Below are positions 13,104 through 20,347 of a DNA stretch of 21,320 nucleotides, piece after piece (position 1 is the stretch's first letter; each line of letters opens with the position of its first letter). The DNA is from Fimenecus sp045594645 (GTDB taxonomy: Bacteria; Bacillota; Clostridia; Oscillospirales; Acutalibacteraceae). The DNA is taken from contig JAZNYY010000018.1 in NCBI GenBank assembly GCA_045594645.1, positions 1-21,320 on the forward strand. The letters run 5' to 3'. Position numbers and translations under genes: made by a program. A model generated the notes under the pieces. The model saw only the letters and a program-made list of their open reading frames with translations. It was not told the origin of the DNA and did no database searches.

Positions 13104-14934
13104 CACATTTACCTCCGTTCAGCTTATTTGCACCGCAAGCGGAGCATTTAATTCGGCAATGGGGCGTTGTTTCACTCTTATGAGCTTTTTTATTCTCTTC
13201 AACAAGGAATTCCTTACGCACACCGTAATCCATAATATCCCAAGGTAAGATTTCGTCATAATCGCGACGGCGGTTTGCGTAAAATTCAGTTGTTAAATCA
13301 CATTCATTGAATGCTTCGCGCCATTTTGAGAAGTCAAAGAATTCGTCCCAGCTATCGAATTTACAACCTTTTTGCCAAGCCTTATAAATAACTTCGCCAA
13401 GTCTTCGGTCACCACGAGCTAATACGCCTTCAAGTACAGAAGTATCGGACTGATGATAACTGATTGAGATTTTACGGCTTGTGGTTGATGACAACAAATG
13501 CTTTTGCTTTTCAATAAGCATATCGGCGGTATCTTGTGGCTCCCATTGGAAAGGCGTAAATGGTTTTGGAACAAATGAGGCACAGCTTACATTCACCTGA
13601 ACACCCTTGCCCTTTTCTTTGTTGGGGTTACGATAAAATGTATCAACAACCTTTTGGGCTAAATCTGCGATACCCTTAATATCGTCAAGAGTTTCAGTGG
13701 GCAAGCCCATCATAAAGTAAAGCTTAACGCTTGTCCAACCGCCGTCAAAGGCTTTGAGAGCAGTACGAAGCACTTCTTCTTCGGTTACATTTTTATTGAT
13801 TGCGTCGCGAAGTCTTTGTGTACCTGCCTCGGGGGCAAAGGTAAGACCGCTACGGCGAACTTTTTTAAGCTCTTCCATCAATTCGTCAGAGAAATTGTCA
13901 ACGCGGAGTGATGGGAGCGATACATTGATATTCTCTTTAAGTGCCCAATCGAAAAGCATTGGAATAAGCTTATCAATCTTGGTATAATCGCTTGTTGAAA
14001 GTGAGCAGAGAGAAATCTCGTCATAGCCCGTAGCGTCGCTTATAAGTCTGCATTGTTCATTGATTTTTTCGGGAGATTTTTCGCGGATTGGACGGTAGAT
14101 AAAGCCCGCCTGACAGAAACGACAACCACGGATACAACCGCGGAAAACCTCGCCCACAGTTCTATCCTGAACAACATCGATAAACGGTACTACGAAATTC
14201 TTGGGATAATGAGCATTATCAAGGTCGGCAACAACTCTTTTCTTTACCCTTACAGGTGCAGTTTCAAGAGTTTCGACTGATTTGATTGTGCCGTCTTCAT
14301 TATAATCCACATTATAGAATTCGGGCACATAAACGCCCTCGATTTTAGCGGCTTCACGCAGAAATTCGAGCCTTGTTGAGCCTTTTTCTTTATGCTCGAT
14401 AAGTAAATCAATGAGTTCATTGGTTACTTCTTCACCCTCACCGGGTAAGAAAATATCAATAAAATCTACCATTGGCTCTGCATTGCAGACACAGGGGCCG
14501 CCTGCAATTACAATGGGAGTAAGTGCAGTCCTGTCTTTTTTAAGTACAGGAATTCCGCCTAAATCAAGCATATTAAGGACATTGGTATAGCTCAATTCAT
14601 ACTGCAGAGTAAAGCCTACCAAATCAAACATATCAAGGCTGTCGCCACTCTCTAACGCATAGAGCTTAACGCCGTTTTCACGCATTAAGCCTTCCATATC
14701 CTCCCAAGGTGCGAAAACGCGCTCACACCAAGCATCATCGCGTTCATTCACAAGACTGTAAAGGATTTTCATACCAAGGTGCGACATACCAATCTCGTAA
14801 TTATCGGGGAAACAAAAGGCATAACGGCACTTCATATTTTCTTTATCTTTTACAACGCTGTTAAGCTCGCCACCCGTATAGCGCGCGGGCTTTTGAACCT
14901 TTTTCAGCAGTTTTTCAACTTCTTTTTTAACCAT
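13090..14934 (-). CDS. TIGR03960-family B12-binding/radical SAM protein
   Basis: 614 residues from ATG 14934 (GAGG 6 nt upstream); a GTG at 14946 overlaps that ribosome site and is rejected. The N-terminal part (about 30-230) has a Rossmann-like cobalamin-binding layout (YEIGMSHLGMKILYSLVN, ALESGDSLDMFDLVGF). The radical SAM core has the 4Fe-4S motif CIRGCRFC (C267, C271, C274) and downstream landmarks SLRVDNF and GLTFAPEAGTQRLRD. A cysteine-rich tail (HCRIKCSACGANKLNGGKC) could hold a metal. The chemistry and substrate of this family are unknown to me. It lies 54 nt after the M50 protease gene, with its own possible promoter at 14964-14992, and is coupled to the TIGR03936 gene. Confidence 0.9.
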   Translation of the reverse strand: MVKKEVEKLLKKVQKPARYTGGELNSVVKDKENMKCRYAFCFPDNYEIGMSHLGMKILYSLVNERDDAWCERVFAPWEDMEGLMRENGVKLYALESGDSLDMFDLVGFTLQYELSYTNVLNMLDLGGIPVLKKDRTALTPIVIAGGPCVCNAEPMVDFIDIFLPGEGEEVTNELIDLLIEHKEKGSTRLEFLREAAKIEGVYVPEFYNVDYNEDGTIKSVETLETAPVRVKKRVVADLDNAHYPKNFVVPFIDVVQDRTVGEVFRGCIRGCRFCQAGFIYRPIREKSPEKINEQCRLISDATGYDEISLCSLSTSDYTKIDKLIPMLFDWALKENINVSLPSLRVDNFSDELMEELKKVRRSGLTFAPEAGTQRLRDAINKNVTEEEVLRTALKAFDGGWTSVKLYFMMGLPTETLDDIKGIADLAQKVVDTFYRNPNKEKGKGVQVNVSCASFVPKPFTPFQWEPQDTADMLIEKQKHLLSSTTSRKISISYHQSDTSVLEGVLARGDRRLGEVIYKAWQKGCKFDSWDEFFDFSKWREAFNECDLTTEFYANRRRDYDEILPWDIMDYGVRKEFLVEENKKAHKSETTPHCRIKCSACGANKLNGGKCDARN

Positions 14935-14963
14935 AATTGACCTCACAAAAAGTTTTTCAATAT

Positions 14964-14992
14964 ATTTTACAACAAAATATGATTTTTTTCAA
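14964..14992 (-). promoter_or_regulatory. Sigma-A promoter of the radical SAM pair
   Basis: On the minus strand TTGAAA (14987-14992), 17 nt and TAAAAT (14964-14969). It overlaps the last bases of the M50 protease gene, so the radical SAM pair could be expressed in growth independently of the sporulation-type promoter upstream. Confidence 0.55.
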
Positions 14993-15594
14993 TATTCATT
15001 ACCGCCGAACATTGAAAGAGTTAGAAAAATTGCAATAATAATTACCGAAAAATTGTATCTGCTTGAAATAAACACATAAATCCCCCAAAAATAAAGTAAA
15101 GTTATGAAAATTGTTGAGGTGATTTTCAGGATTTTACTGCAGAATTCTGCATCAAATCTGCGGGAAAGCAAAAAATAAAGAGCCATTCCCCCATCAAGTC
15201 TTTTAACAGGTAAGAGATTAAAGGCCATAAGAATTAAATTTATGCAAGCAATAGTCATTAAAATTTCGCTTTGATAAAAGCAGATTACAAAGCAACATAT
15301 TGTAAATATTACGGCATTGGCAAATGGTCCGCCAAGGGCTATTAACAATTCGTTTTTTGTGCTGATTTTAATGCTTTGTGTTCTTTTAATATTCATACCC
15401 GTTATTTCAAGTCGCACGGCTTGGGGCTTATTACCTACCGCGGACATTGTAAGCAAATGACCGCATTCGTGAAGAAGCGATGAGACAATGGTTATAAGCA
15501 CATTTGAGGGGGCATTCATAGTGATTACAAAGGTTATGAGCGCCACAAACAGAAAGGTTATTTCAAAATCAATTCCTTTAAACTTAAATTTCAT
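14989..15594 (-). CDS. spoIVFB: M50 site-2 intramembrane metalloprotease (SpoIVFB-like)
   Basis: 201-residue membrane protease with about five to six helices. The zinc motif is HECGH (H42, E43, H46) in the second helix, and the second metal ligand region is FNLLPVKRLDGG (D134). In Bacillus SpoIVFB sits in the outer forespore membrane and cleaves pro-sigma-K in the mother cell. It overlaps the upstream M23-type gene by 11 nt, the same order as spoIVFA-spoIVFB. No CBS or PDZ domain is visible. Whether this organism's sigma-K has a pro-sequence cannot be seen here, so the substrate is inferred. Ribosome site (GTGGGTG) is modest; coupling probably helps translation. Confidence 0.85.
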   Translation of the reverse strand: MKFKFKGIDFEITFLFVALITFVITMNAPSNVLITIVSSLLHECGHLLTMSAVGNKPQAVRLEITGMNIKRTQSIKISTKNELLIALGGPFANAVIFTICCFVICFYQSEILMTIACINLILMAFNLLPVKRLDGGMALYFLLSRRFDAEFCSKILKITSTIFITLLYFWGIYVFISSRYNFSVIIIAIFLTLSMFGGNEY

Positions 15595-16333
15595 AATTAA
15601 GCACCCACAAAGGATTTATATATTTACCGTTCAGTATTACCTCAAAATGCAGATGATTACCCGTAGCCCACCCTGTTGCACCCACAAGGGCTATTTTTTC
15701 ACCTTTTTTAACCTTTTCGCCCTCACGGACAAGCAATTTATTACAATGATTATAAGTGGTTTTTAATGTGTCTGAATGCTTGATAACTATATAATTACCG
15801 TTGATTTCGTTTTGTTCGGCTTTTATAACTACACCGTCATATGCTGAATAGATTACAGTATTTTCGGGTGCGGCAATATCAAGCCCCGAATGAAGTGAAT
15901 ATTCATAAGTTATGGGGCTTATGCGATAGCCGAAATGCGAGGTTATATTCCCCTCTTTTAAAGGATTTTGAAAATTCACCGTCAAAAAAACAGGAGAAAA
16001 GTCTGCCTTTTCTCCCGTTTGGGTTGTGGTTTCGCCTGCCGATTTTTCTGTTTCTTCCTCTATAATTGTGGGTACAAAGGTGGATTTTGTGACATTTTTG
16101 AAAACATCCAGAATCTCTGAAACTGTCATATCCTTTTCGCAAATTCCCGAATAAAAACCTTTTATACCTTGTGACAAATCGCTGTCGCTTCGGCAAATCA
16201 AGAAAAGAATACCCGAAATCAGTAAGGATAATACAAGCTGTACGGCTATAATTTTTGTCATTATATTTTTGGGCTTTTCGTGTGTTTGACGGGGTCGGGC
16301 TTCGCGGTTGTATTCATAAAAATTATTGTCCAT
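15584..16333 (-). CDS. spoIVFA: Membrane-anchored M23/LytM peptidase-like protein (SpoIVFA-like)
   Basis: 249 residues from ATG 16333 (GGTG 6 nt upstream; a TTG 15 nt earlier is rejected because it lies at the promoter -10). A basic N-terminus, one membrane helix (about 24-47), an extracytoplasmic linker and a LytM domain (about 120-245). The zinc ligands appear intact: H148 and D152 in LHSGLD, and HLH at 227-229 in TGNHLHFEV. In Bacillus SpoIVFA holds the SpoIVFB protease in check and its LytM domain is a cleavage target rather than an enzyme, so an intact site is notable. A near-consensus sigma-E promoter lies immediately upstream. It could alternatively be a wall hydrolase that merely neighbours an M50 protease. 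Confidence 0.82.
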   Translation of the reverse strand: MDNNFYEYNREARPRQTHEKPKNIMTKIIAVQLVLSLLISGILFLICRSDSDLSQGIKGFYSGICEKDMTVSEILDVFKNVTKSTFVPTIIEEETEKSAGETTTQTGEKADFSPVFLTVNFQNPLKEGNITSHFGYRISPITYEYSLHSGLDIAAPENTVIYSAYDGVVIKAEQNEINGNYIVIKHSDTLKTTYNHCNKLLVREGEKVKKGEKIALVGATGWATGNHLHFEVILNGKYINPLWVLNYEI

Positions 16334-16347
16334 AATATCACCAATCA

Positions 16348-16376
16348 ATTGTATGATGAAACTATGGACAATATGT
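16348..16376 (-). promoter_or_regulatory. Sigma-E promoter of the spoIVFA-spoIVFB-like operon
   Basis: On the minus strand ACATATT (16370-16376), exactly 14 nt and CATACAAT (16348-16355), essentially the Bacillus sigma-E consensus (KMATATT, 14-15, CATACAMT). The leader to ATG 16333 would be only about 8-12 nt, just enough to hold GGTG. This places the operon in the mother cell after asymmetric division. Confidence 0.75.
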
Positions 16377-16382
16377 CAGTTA

Positions 16383-17135
16383 TTATCTTTTGAAAAATCT
16401 GATGATTTTTGTAAGCTCTGTGCTGTTTACGGTTTGTTTTCCGCTTGTGTTTACTATATAATCAAGCAACTGCTTTTCTTTATTGAATACCGCAACGCCC
16501 GTTTCAGCATCGTCGTGAATTTTAAGCTCTGAGCGGTTATCAACAAAGTAAACAATTGGATAAATATCGGCAGTAATATCGAAATCGCGGAACATTTCTA
16601 ACATTCTGCGACCTTGACGGTGTGCTTGCTTAACGGGATTGCCGACTTCTTTTTCATAAACCTTATTATTTTTACCGTGCTTGATTTGTTTCCATTTTGC
16701 ACTTGAGGTTTTACCGCTGATTATTCCGCGGTAATTCTTGCTCTCTACAATAAAAACCCCGTTTTTGCCGATTACCACGAAATCGAGTTCAAGGGTAACA
16801 CCGCGATTAAGAATTACGGGGTTTGTGATAATTGTAAAATCCTTGGGCAATTTTTTAAGAATTTCAAGGGTATCACTTTCGCCGCGTACTCCCGACAATA
16901 AAATATTGTACTTTTTGCGGAATACGAAAAAGCATATGAGCATTGCAAGCGCAATCACAAAAATTATTATTGGAAATGCAATGTGTAATTTAGATTTTTC
17001 AGTTAAAATTGCCACGAGCACACCCGCGCCCAAGCCTAAAAAGGCAAGAGTGAGTAAGGCGAACAAGGCGGTTTTTAAGAATGCCTTATTTTTATTCTGT
17101 TTAAGCTCAGATTTAATTTTAACTATTCTTGACAT
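16383..17135 (-). CDS. NERD-domain membrane protein
   Basis: 250 residues. Two hydrophobic helices (about 18-43 and 51-73) are followed by a NERD (nuclease-related) domain: the pattern LELDFVVIGKNGVFIVESKNYRGIISG gives the D118, E131 and K133 of the restriction-endonuclease-like fold, then the basic KWKQIKHGKNNKVYEKEVGNP segment and Q/R-rich helix typical of NERD. Nuclease activity in such membrane-tethered NERD proteins is unproven. It begins 3 nt after the ilvD stop, using AAGGTG in the last ilvD codons as ribosome site, so it is co-translated with ilvD although a functional link is not obvious. The sigma-E promoter of the next operon starts 7 nt beyond its stop, and I see no terminator between. 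Confidence 0.82.
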   Translation of the reverse strand: MSRIVKIKSELKQNKNKAFLKTALFALLTLAFLGLGAGVLVAILTEKSKLHIAFPIIIFVIALAMLICFFVFRKKYNILLSGVRGESDTLEILKKLPKDFTIITNPVILNRGVTLELDFVVIGKNGVFIVESKNYRGIISGKTSSAKWKQIKHGKNNKVYEKEVGNPVKQAHRQGRRMLEMFRDFDITADIYPIVYFVDNRSELKIHDDAETGVAVFNKEKQLLDYIVNTSGKQTVNSTELTKIIRFFKR

Positions 17136-17138
17136 AAA

Positions 17139-18812
17139 TTAAAACACCTTTTTCATAACTGCGCCGTCTTTTGCAGATGACACAAGTGTAGAATAACGAG
17201 CAAGCCAGCCTGATTTAACATTTGGTTCGGGCTTAACATATGACTTTCTTCTCTCATTAAGTTCTTCGTCAGAAACCTTAACATTGATTTTGCTTGCGGG
17301 AATGTCAATTTCGATAATATCACCCTCGTAAATAAGACCGATTTCACCGCCTGCAGCAGCCTCGGGTGACACATGACCGATTGACGCCCCTCTGGAAGCA
17401 CCGCTGAATCGACCGTCAGTAATAAGGGCAACTGTTTTATCAAGCTTCATACCTGCAAGGGCTGAAGTTGGGTTGAGCATTTCTCTCATACCGGGGCCAC
17501 CAACAGGGCCTTCATAACGGATAACAACAACATCACCGTGAGTGATTTTGCCGTTGTAAATTGCGTCGATTGCTTCATCCTCTGAATTAAATACTCTTGC
17601 AGGACCTGAATGAACAAGCATTTCAGGTGCTACTGCTGAACGCTTAACTACACAACCGTCTTTTGCGATATTACCCCAAAGAATTGCAATACCGCCTGTT
17701 TCGCTATATGGATTATCAATAGAACGGATTGCATCTGTATTCTTAATATATGCACCCTCGATATTTTCACCGACAGTTTTACCGGTTGCAGTAATGAGTG
17801 ACAAATCGAGAAGATTTTTCTTTGCGAGCTCTGCCTGAACTGCGGGGATACCGCCTGCATTGTTAAGGTCGTGCATATGAGTTCCGCCCGCAGGTGCTAA
17901 ATGACAAAGGTTAGGAACTTTTGCGCTGATTTCATTGAACATATGCAAATCAACGGGAACGCCTGCCTCATTAGCAATTGCAAGAAGATGAAGAACGCTG
18001 TTTGATGAACAACCGAGAGCCATATCACAAGCAAGAGCATTGCGAATTGACTTTTCGTTGATAATATCGCGAGCCTTGATGTCTTTCTCAACAAGGTTCA
18101 TAATTGCCATACCTGCGTGTTTTGCAAGCTGAATACGGCCACTATGTACTGCGGGGATTGTGCCGTTACCTGGGAGAGCAATACCAACCGCTTCTGCTAA
18201 ACAGTTCATTGAGTTTGCGGTATACATACCTGAGCAAGAACCACAACCCGGGCAAACATTCTCTTCAAATTCAAGAAGCTTACAATCATCAATCATATTA
18301 GCTTTGCGTGCACCTACTGCCTCAAACATCTTTGAAAGTGAGGTTTCAACGCCGTCAATAAGACCCGACATCATTGGTCCGCCCGAGCATACAACTGCGG
18401 GGATATTAAGGCGAACTGCCGCCATAATCATACCGGGAACAATTTTGTCGCAGTTTGGAACAAGCACCGCACCGTCAAAGCCGTGAGCCATAATCATTGT
18501 TTCAACACTATCAGCAATAAGCTCGCGGGACGCAAGTGAATATTTCATACCGATATGTCCCATTGCGATACCGTCGCACACGCCGATAGCGGGCACCATT
18601 ACGGGTGTGCCCCCTGCCATACGGACACCTGCTTTAACTGCCTCTGTGATTTTATCAAGATGAATATGACCGGGAACGATTTCGCTATGTGCAGACACAA
18701 CGGCAATCAAGGGTCTTTCTAATTCTTCTTTTGTATAGCCCATTGCATAGAAAAGGCTTCTGTTTGGTGCTCTTTCAACACCTTTTACTACATTTTCGCT
18801 TCGTAAGTTCAT
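17139..18812 (-). CDS. ilvD: Dihydroxy-acid dehydratase
   Basis: Dehydrates 2,3-dihydroxy-isovalerate and -methylvalerate to the keto acids leading to valine, leucine and isoleucine. 557 residues, the standard bacterial length. Iron-sulfur cysteines appear in VPNCDKIVPGM (C121) and CPGCGSCSGMYTANSMN (about 187-203). Other family signatures are AIGVCDGIAMGHIGMKYSLASRE and, near the C-terminus, GRFSGASRGASIGHVSPEAA. The SEIVPGH segment has Gly where plant-type [2Fe-2S] enzymes carry Cys, as in the E. coli type. AGGAGG lies 8 nt before the ATG. The leader contains structured repeat copy D. It points away from ilvC, with a regulator gene between them. Confidence 0.96.
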   Translation of the reverse strand: MNLRSENVVKGVERAPNRSLFYAMGYTKEELERPLIAVVSAHSEIVPGHIHLDKITEAVKAGVRMAGGTPVMVPAIGVCDGIAMGHIGMKYSLASRELIADSVETMIMAHGFDGAVLVPNCDKIVPGMIMAAVRLNIPAVVCSGGPMMSGLIDGVETSLSKMFEAVGARKANMIDDCKLLEFEENVCPGCGSCSGMYTANSMNCLAEAVGIALPGNGTIPAVHSGRIQLAKHAGMAIMNLVEKDIKARDIINEKSIRNALACDMALGCSSNSVLHLLAIANEAGVPVDLHMFNEISAKVPNLCHLAPAGGTHMHDLNNAGGIPAVQAELAKKNLLDLSLITATGKTVGENIEGAYIKNTDAIRSIDNPYSETGGIAILWGNIAKDGCVVKRSAVAPEMLVHSGPARVFNSEDEAIDAIYNGKITHGDVVVIRYEGPVGGPGMREMLNPTSALAGMKLDKTVALITDGRFSGASRGASIGHVSPEAAAGGEIGLIYEGDIIEIDIPASKINVKVSDEELNERRKSYVKPEPNVKSGWLARYSTLVSSAKDGAVMKKVF

Positions 18813-18840
18813 AAGTTTTGCCTCCTAATTATAAGGGAAT

Positions 18841-18889
18841 GAATCCCTCCACCGTGCAAGCACGGTCCCCCTCCCTTTAACAAGGGAGG
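18841..18889 (-). repeat. Structured repeat copy D, inside the ilvD leader
   Basis: Single unit: CCCTCC (18845-18850), inner hairpin ACCGTGC/GCACGGT (18851-18866) and terminal hairpin CCTCCCTT-TAAC-AAGGGAGG (18870-18889). It lies between the probable ilvD promoter and the ilvD ribosome site, so both hairpins would be in the mRNA leader. A short AGGGA/TCCCT inverted repeat (18834-18848) overlaps its inner edge, 8 nt from the AGGAGG. Confidence 0.75.
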
Positions 18890-18902
18890 TTATATAAAGT
18901 AT

Positions 18903-18931
18903 ATTTTATACTCATATAACAGTTTTTGCAA
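18903..18931 (-). promoter_or_regulatory. Probable sigma-A promoter of ilvD
   Basis: On the minus strand TTGCAA (18926-18931), 17 nt and TAAAAT (18903-18908). Transcription would start just before repeat copy D, giving a leader of about 85 nt. I see no T-box specifier or antiterminator elements in it. Confidence 0.5.
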
Positions 18932-18941
18932 GGGGGAATTA

Positions 18942-18970
18942 TAAAAAACAGAGTGGGAATACCACTCTGT
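18942..18970 (-). terminator. Intrinsic terminator of the 96-residue membrane protein gene
   Basis: Perfect 9-bp stem ACAGAGTGG/CCACTCTGT (18948-18970) with a 5-nt loop; on the minus strand it runs into TTTTTTATAA. Confidence 0.88.
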
Positions 18971-19009
18971 TGGGACAATAATAATTGATTATATAATTTT
19001 TTTTACGCA

Positions 19010-19300
19010 TTAAATCATTATCAAATAATGTATCAAAGTTGGAACAATAATCATTGGGACAAAAACCCATTGAAAATATATAAATATTCGTAACCATTTA
19101 GAAACAACTCCTGCCTTTATAAATAATGATTCTGATATTCCAAGTAGTGTAAAAATTGATGAAACAAAACCCAATGCTAAAAACGGATTAAGACTCTCAC
19201 CTTTAATATAAAGTGGAATAATTGGTATATACGATAATAATGAGCAAACAGCTACAATTACTAAAAGGATTATGCCTATACGAATATATTTTTTCTTCAT
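19010..19300 (-). CDS. 96-residue integral membrane protein, unknown family
   Basis: Opens MKKKYIRIGIILLVIVAVC and shows three hydrophobic helices (about 6-32, 40-62 and 70-95) separated by short loops, with a basic patch VVSKWLR. No motif points to a function. Its codons are notably richer in A/T (ATA, TTA, AAT) than those of ilvD or ilvC, hinting at a different origin or low expression. It is a complete unit: consensus promoter (19335-19363), AGGAG 11 nt before the ATG and a strong terminator. It sits between ilvD and gntR. Confidence 0.72.
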   Translation of the reverse strand: MKKKYIRIGIILLVIVAVCSLLSYIPIIPLYIKGESLNPFLALGFVSSIFTLLGISESLFIKAGVVSKWLRIFIYFQWVFVPMIIVPTLIHYLIMI

Positions 19301-19334
19301 CTATCTCAACACTCCTCATAAAAATCTCAATTAC

Positions 19335-19363
19335 AATATATCATTTAAAGATTGATTTGTCAA
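19335..19363 (-). promoter_or_regulatory. Sigma-A promoter of the 96-residue membrane protein gene
   Basis: On the minus strand TTGACA (19358-19363), 17 nt and TATATT (19335-19340), about 30 nt before the ATG. Confidence 0.78.
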
Positions 19364-19403
19364 TGAATGATAACGACCGCAGAAGTAAGCACTCGCCCGA
19401 CAT

Positions 19404-19455
19404 TCTCTCCCTCCGTCAACGCTACGCGTTGCCACCTCCCTCGTCAGAGGGAGGC
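19404..19455. repeat. Structured repeat copy C (single unit)
   Basis: TCTCTCCCTCC tract, inner hairpin CAACGC/GCGTTG (19418-19431, loop TAC) and terminal hairpin CCTCCCTC-GTCA-GAGGGAGG (19435-19454), all on the plus strand. It lacks the left inverted unit seen in copies A and B. It lies between the divergent promoters of the small membrane protein gene and gntR. Confidence 0.8.
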
Positions 19456-19490
19456 ATTTAAACTTACTGTTTTACGCTTTGCATTTTGCA

Positions 19491-19521
19491 CTTTCAAAAA
19501 ATGTTTTGCATTTTTTGAAAG
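19491..19521 (+). promoter_or_regulatory. Perfect 13-bp inverted repeat over the gntR -35 box
   Basis: CTTTCAAAAAATG (19491-19503) and CATTTTTTGAAAG (19509-19521) are exact reverse complements around a 5-nt loop. The repeat covers the -35 element and part of the spacer of the gntR promoter, as an operator would. It differs from the GTTGT-type sites at ilvC. Confidence 0.5.
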
Positions 19522-19534
19522 AATGGTGTATAGT
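19506..19534 (+). promoter_or_regulatory. Sigma-A promoter of gntR
   Basis: TTGCAT (19506-19511), 17 nt and TATAGT (19529-19534); start codon at 19568. Confidence 0.7.
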
Positions 19535-19567
19535 TGTTTTAATGTTTTCTTGATTGGAGAATGTTTT

Positions 19568-20254
19568 ATGGAAAATTTATCGCAGAGAACTGCCGAGACA
19601 CTCAAAAAGATGATTGTTGAGGAGCATAAATATAACTACGGTGAAAAGTTGCCAAATGAAAACGAGCTTTCGCAAGAATTGAGGGTCAGTCGTTCTACTC
19701 TTCGTGAAGCCATCAAGACACTTATTTCAAAGGGTGTGCTTGTAGTTAAGCGTGGTAAAGGCACTTTCGTTGCAGAAAAAATTGACCAATACTCACAAGA
19801 TGTTGATGTTAATGACTTTCTTAATAAAAAGGTTACGCTTCGTGATTTATATGAAACCCGTTTGATTTTCGAGCCAGAAGCTGCTTCTCTTGCTTGCAAG
19901 CGTGCTACTGACGAAGAAATTGCAGAGATTTTGCGACTTGGCGAAATTTGTCAGACAGAATTAAAAAAAGACCCTCGCGGAGATAAAAGAATTGAGTCAG
20001 AAAGTGCTTTCCATGGTGCTATTCTTAAAGCATCACACAATGAGTTTTTAGGTCATTTCTTACCTATTCTTACAAATACCATAAGAAAAACTATTGAGCT
20101 TAATTATAATCTTGATGTTATTGCGGAAGAAGCATACAAAGACCATATCATGATTATGAATTTCCTTAAAAGCAGAGATTCAGTTGGCGTTAAGAGTGCA
20201 GTTACCATTCACCTGCATCACGCTGTACTCAATGAAAAAATTTCTTTTGATTAA
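19568..20254 (+). CDS. GntR-family transcriptional regulator, FCD (FadR) subfamily
   Basis: 228 residues from ATG 19568, chosen because GGAG lies 8 nt upstream and the preceding frame codes through repeat copy C. The winged helix-turn-helix occupies about residues 8-70 (LPNENELSQELRVSRSTLREA...KRGKGTFV). The FCD effector domain follows, with probable metal ligands E145 (replacing the usual Asp) and H149 in ESAFHGAIL, H193, and H215 in the HLHH segment; FCD domains often bind carboxylates such as lactate or keto acids. The gene lies 118 bp before ilvC in the same direction, and GntR-like palindromes sit on the ilvC promoter, so ilvC is the likeliest target. No terminator is evident after its stop, so read-through into ilvC is possible. 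The effector is unknown. Confidence 0.9.
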   Translation: MENLSQRTAETLKKMIVEEHKYNYGEKLPNENELSQELRVSRSTLREAIKTLISKGVLVVKRGKGTFVAEKIDQYSQDVDVNDFLNKKVTLRDLYETRLIFEPEAASLACKRATDEEIAEILRLGEICQTELKKDPRGDKRIESESAFHGAILKASHNEFLGHFLPILTNTIRKTIELNYNLDVIAEEAYKDHIMIMNFLKSRDSVGVKSAVTIHLHHAVLNEKISFD

Positions 20255-20279
20255 TTTGTAAAATTATTTTAAAAAGGTA

Positions 20280-20307
20280 TTGACAATTTAATTTTATAAT
20301 ATATAAT
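20280..20307 (+). promoter_or_regulatory. Sigma-A promoter of ilvC
   Basis: TTGACA (20280-20285), a 16-nt spacer and TATAAT (20302-20307): both hexamers match consensus exactly. The operator-like palindromes begin at its last base. Confidence 0.85.
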
Positions 20308-20347
20308 ATGTTGTATGACAACGCAAACAAGATGTCAAACAACATAT
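20306..20347 (+). promoter_or_regulatory. Two GntR-type operator candidates in the ilvC start region
   Basis: Site 1, GTTGT-ATG-ACAAC (20310-20322), is a perfect palindrome of the TTGT-N3-ACAA kind bound by FCD-type GntR proteins. Site 2, at 20331-20343, reads GTTGT-TTG-ACATC on the minus strand. Their centres are 21 bp apart, two helical turns. Together they form a 15-bp inverted repeat with one mismatch (arms 20306-20320 and 20333-20347) followed by seven T residues, so an RNA hairpin acting as attenuator is the alternative reading. Binding just after the -10 would block transcription. Confidence 0.6.

Noticed and set aside
18808..18835. TATAAT close to the ilvD start as a -10 box
   Set aside because: It would start transcription at or after the ribosome site and has no -35 at a workable distance.
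18813..18931. T-box riboswitch in the ilvD leader
   Set aside because: The leader is about 85 nt, lacks the T-box core sequence and a paired terminator, and its hairpins are explained by repeat copy D.
19367..19567. 67-residue N-terminal extension of the GntR regulator
   Set aside because: It translates repeat copy C and the promoter region; ATG 19568 has the ribosome site and gives normal family length.
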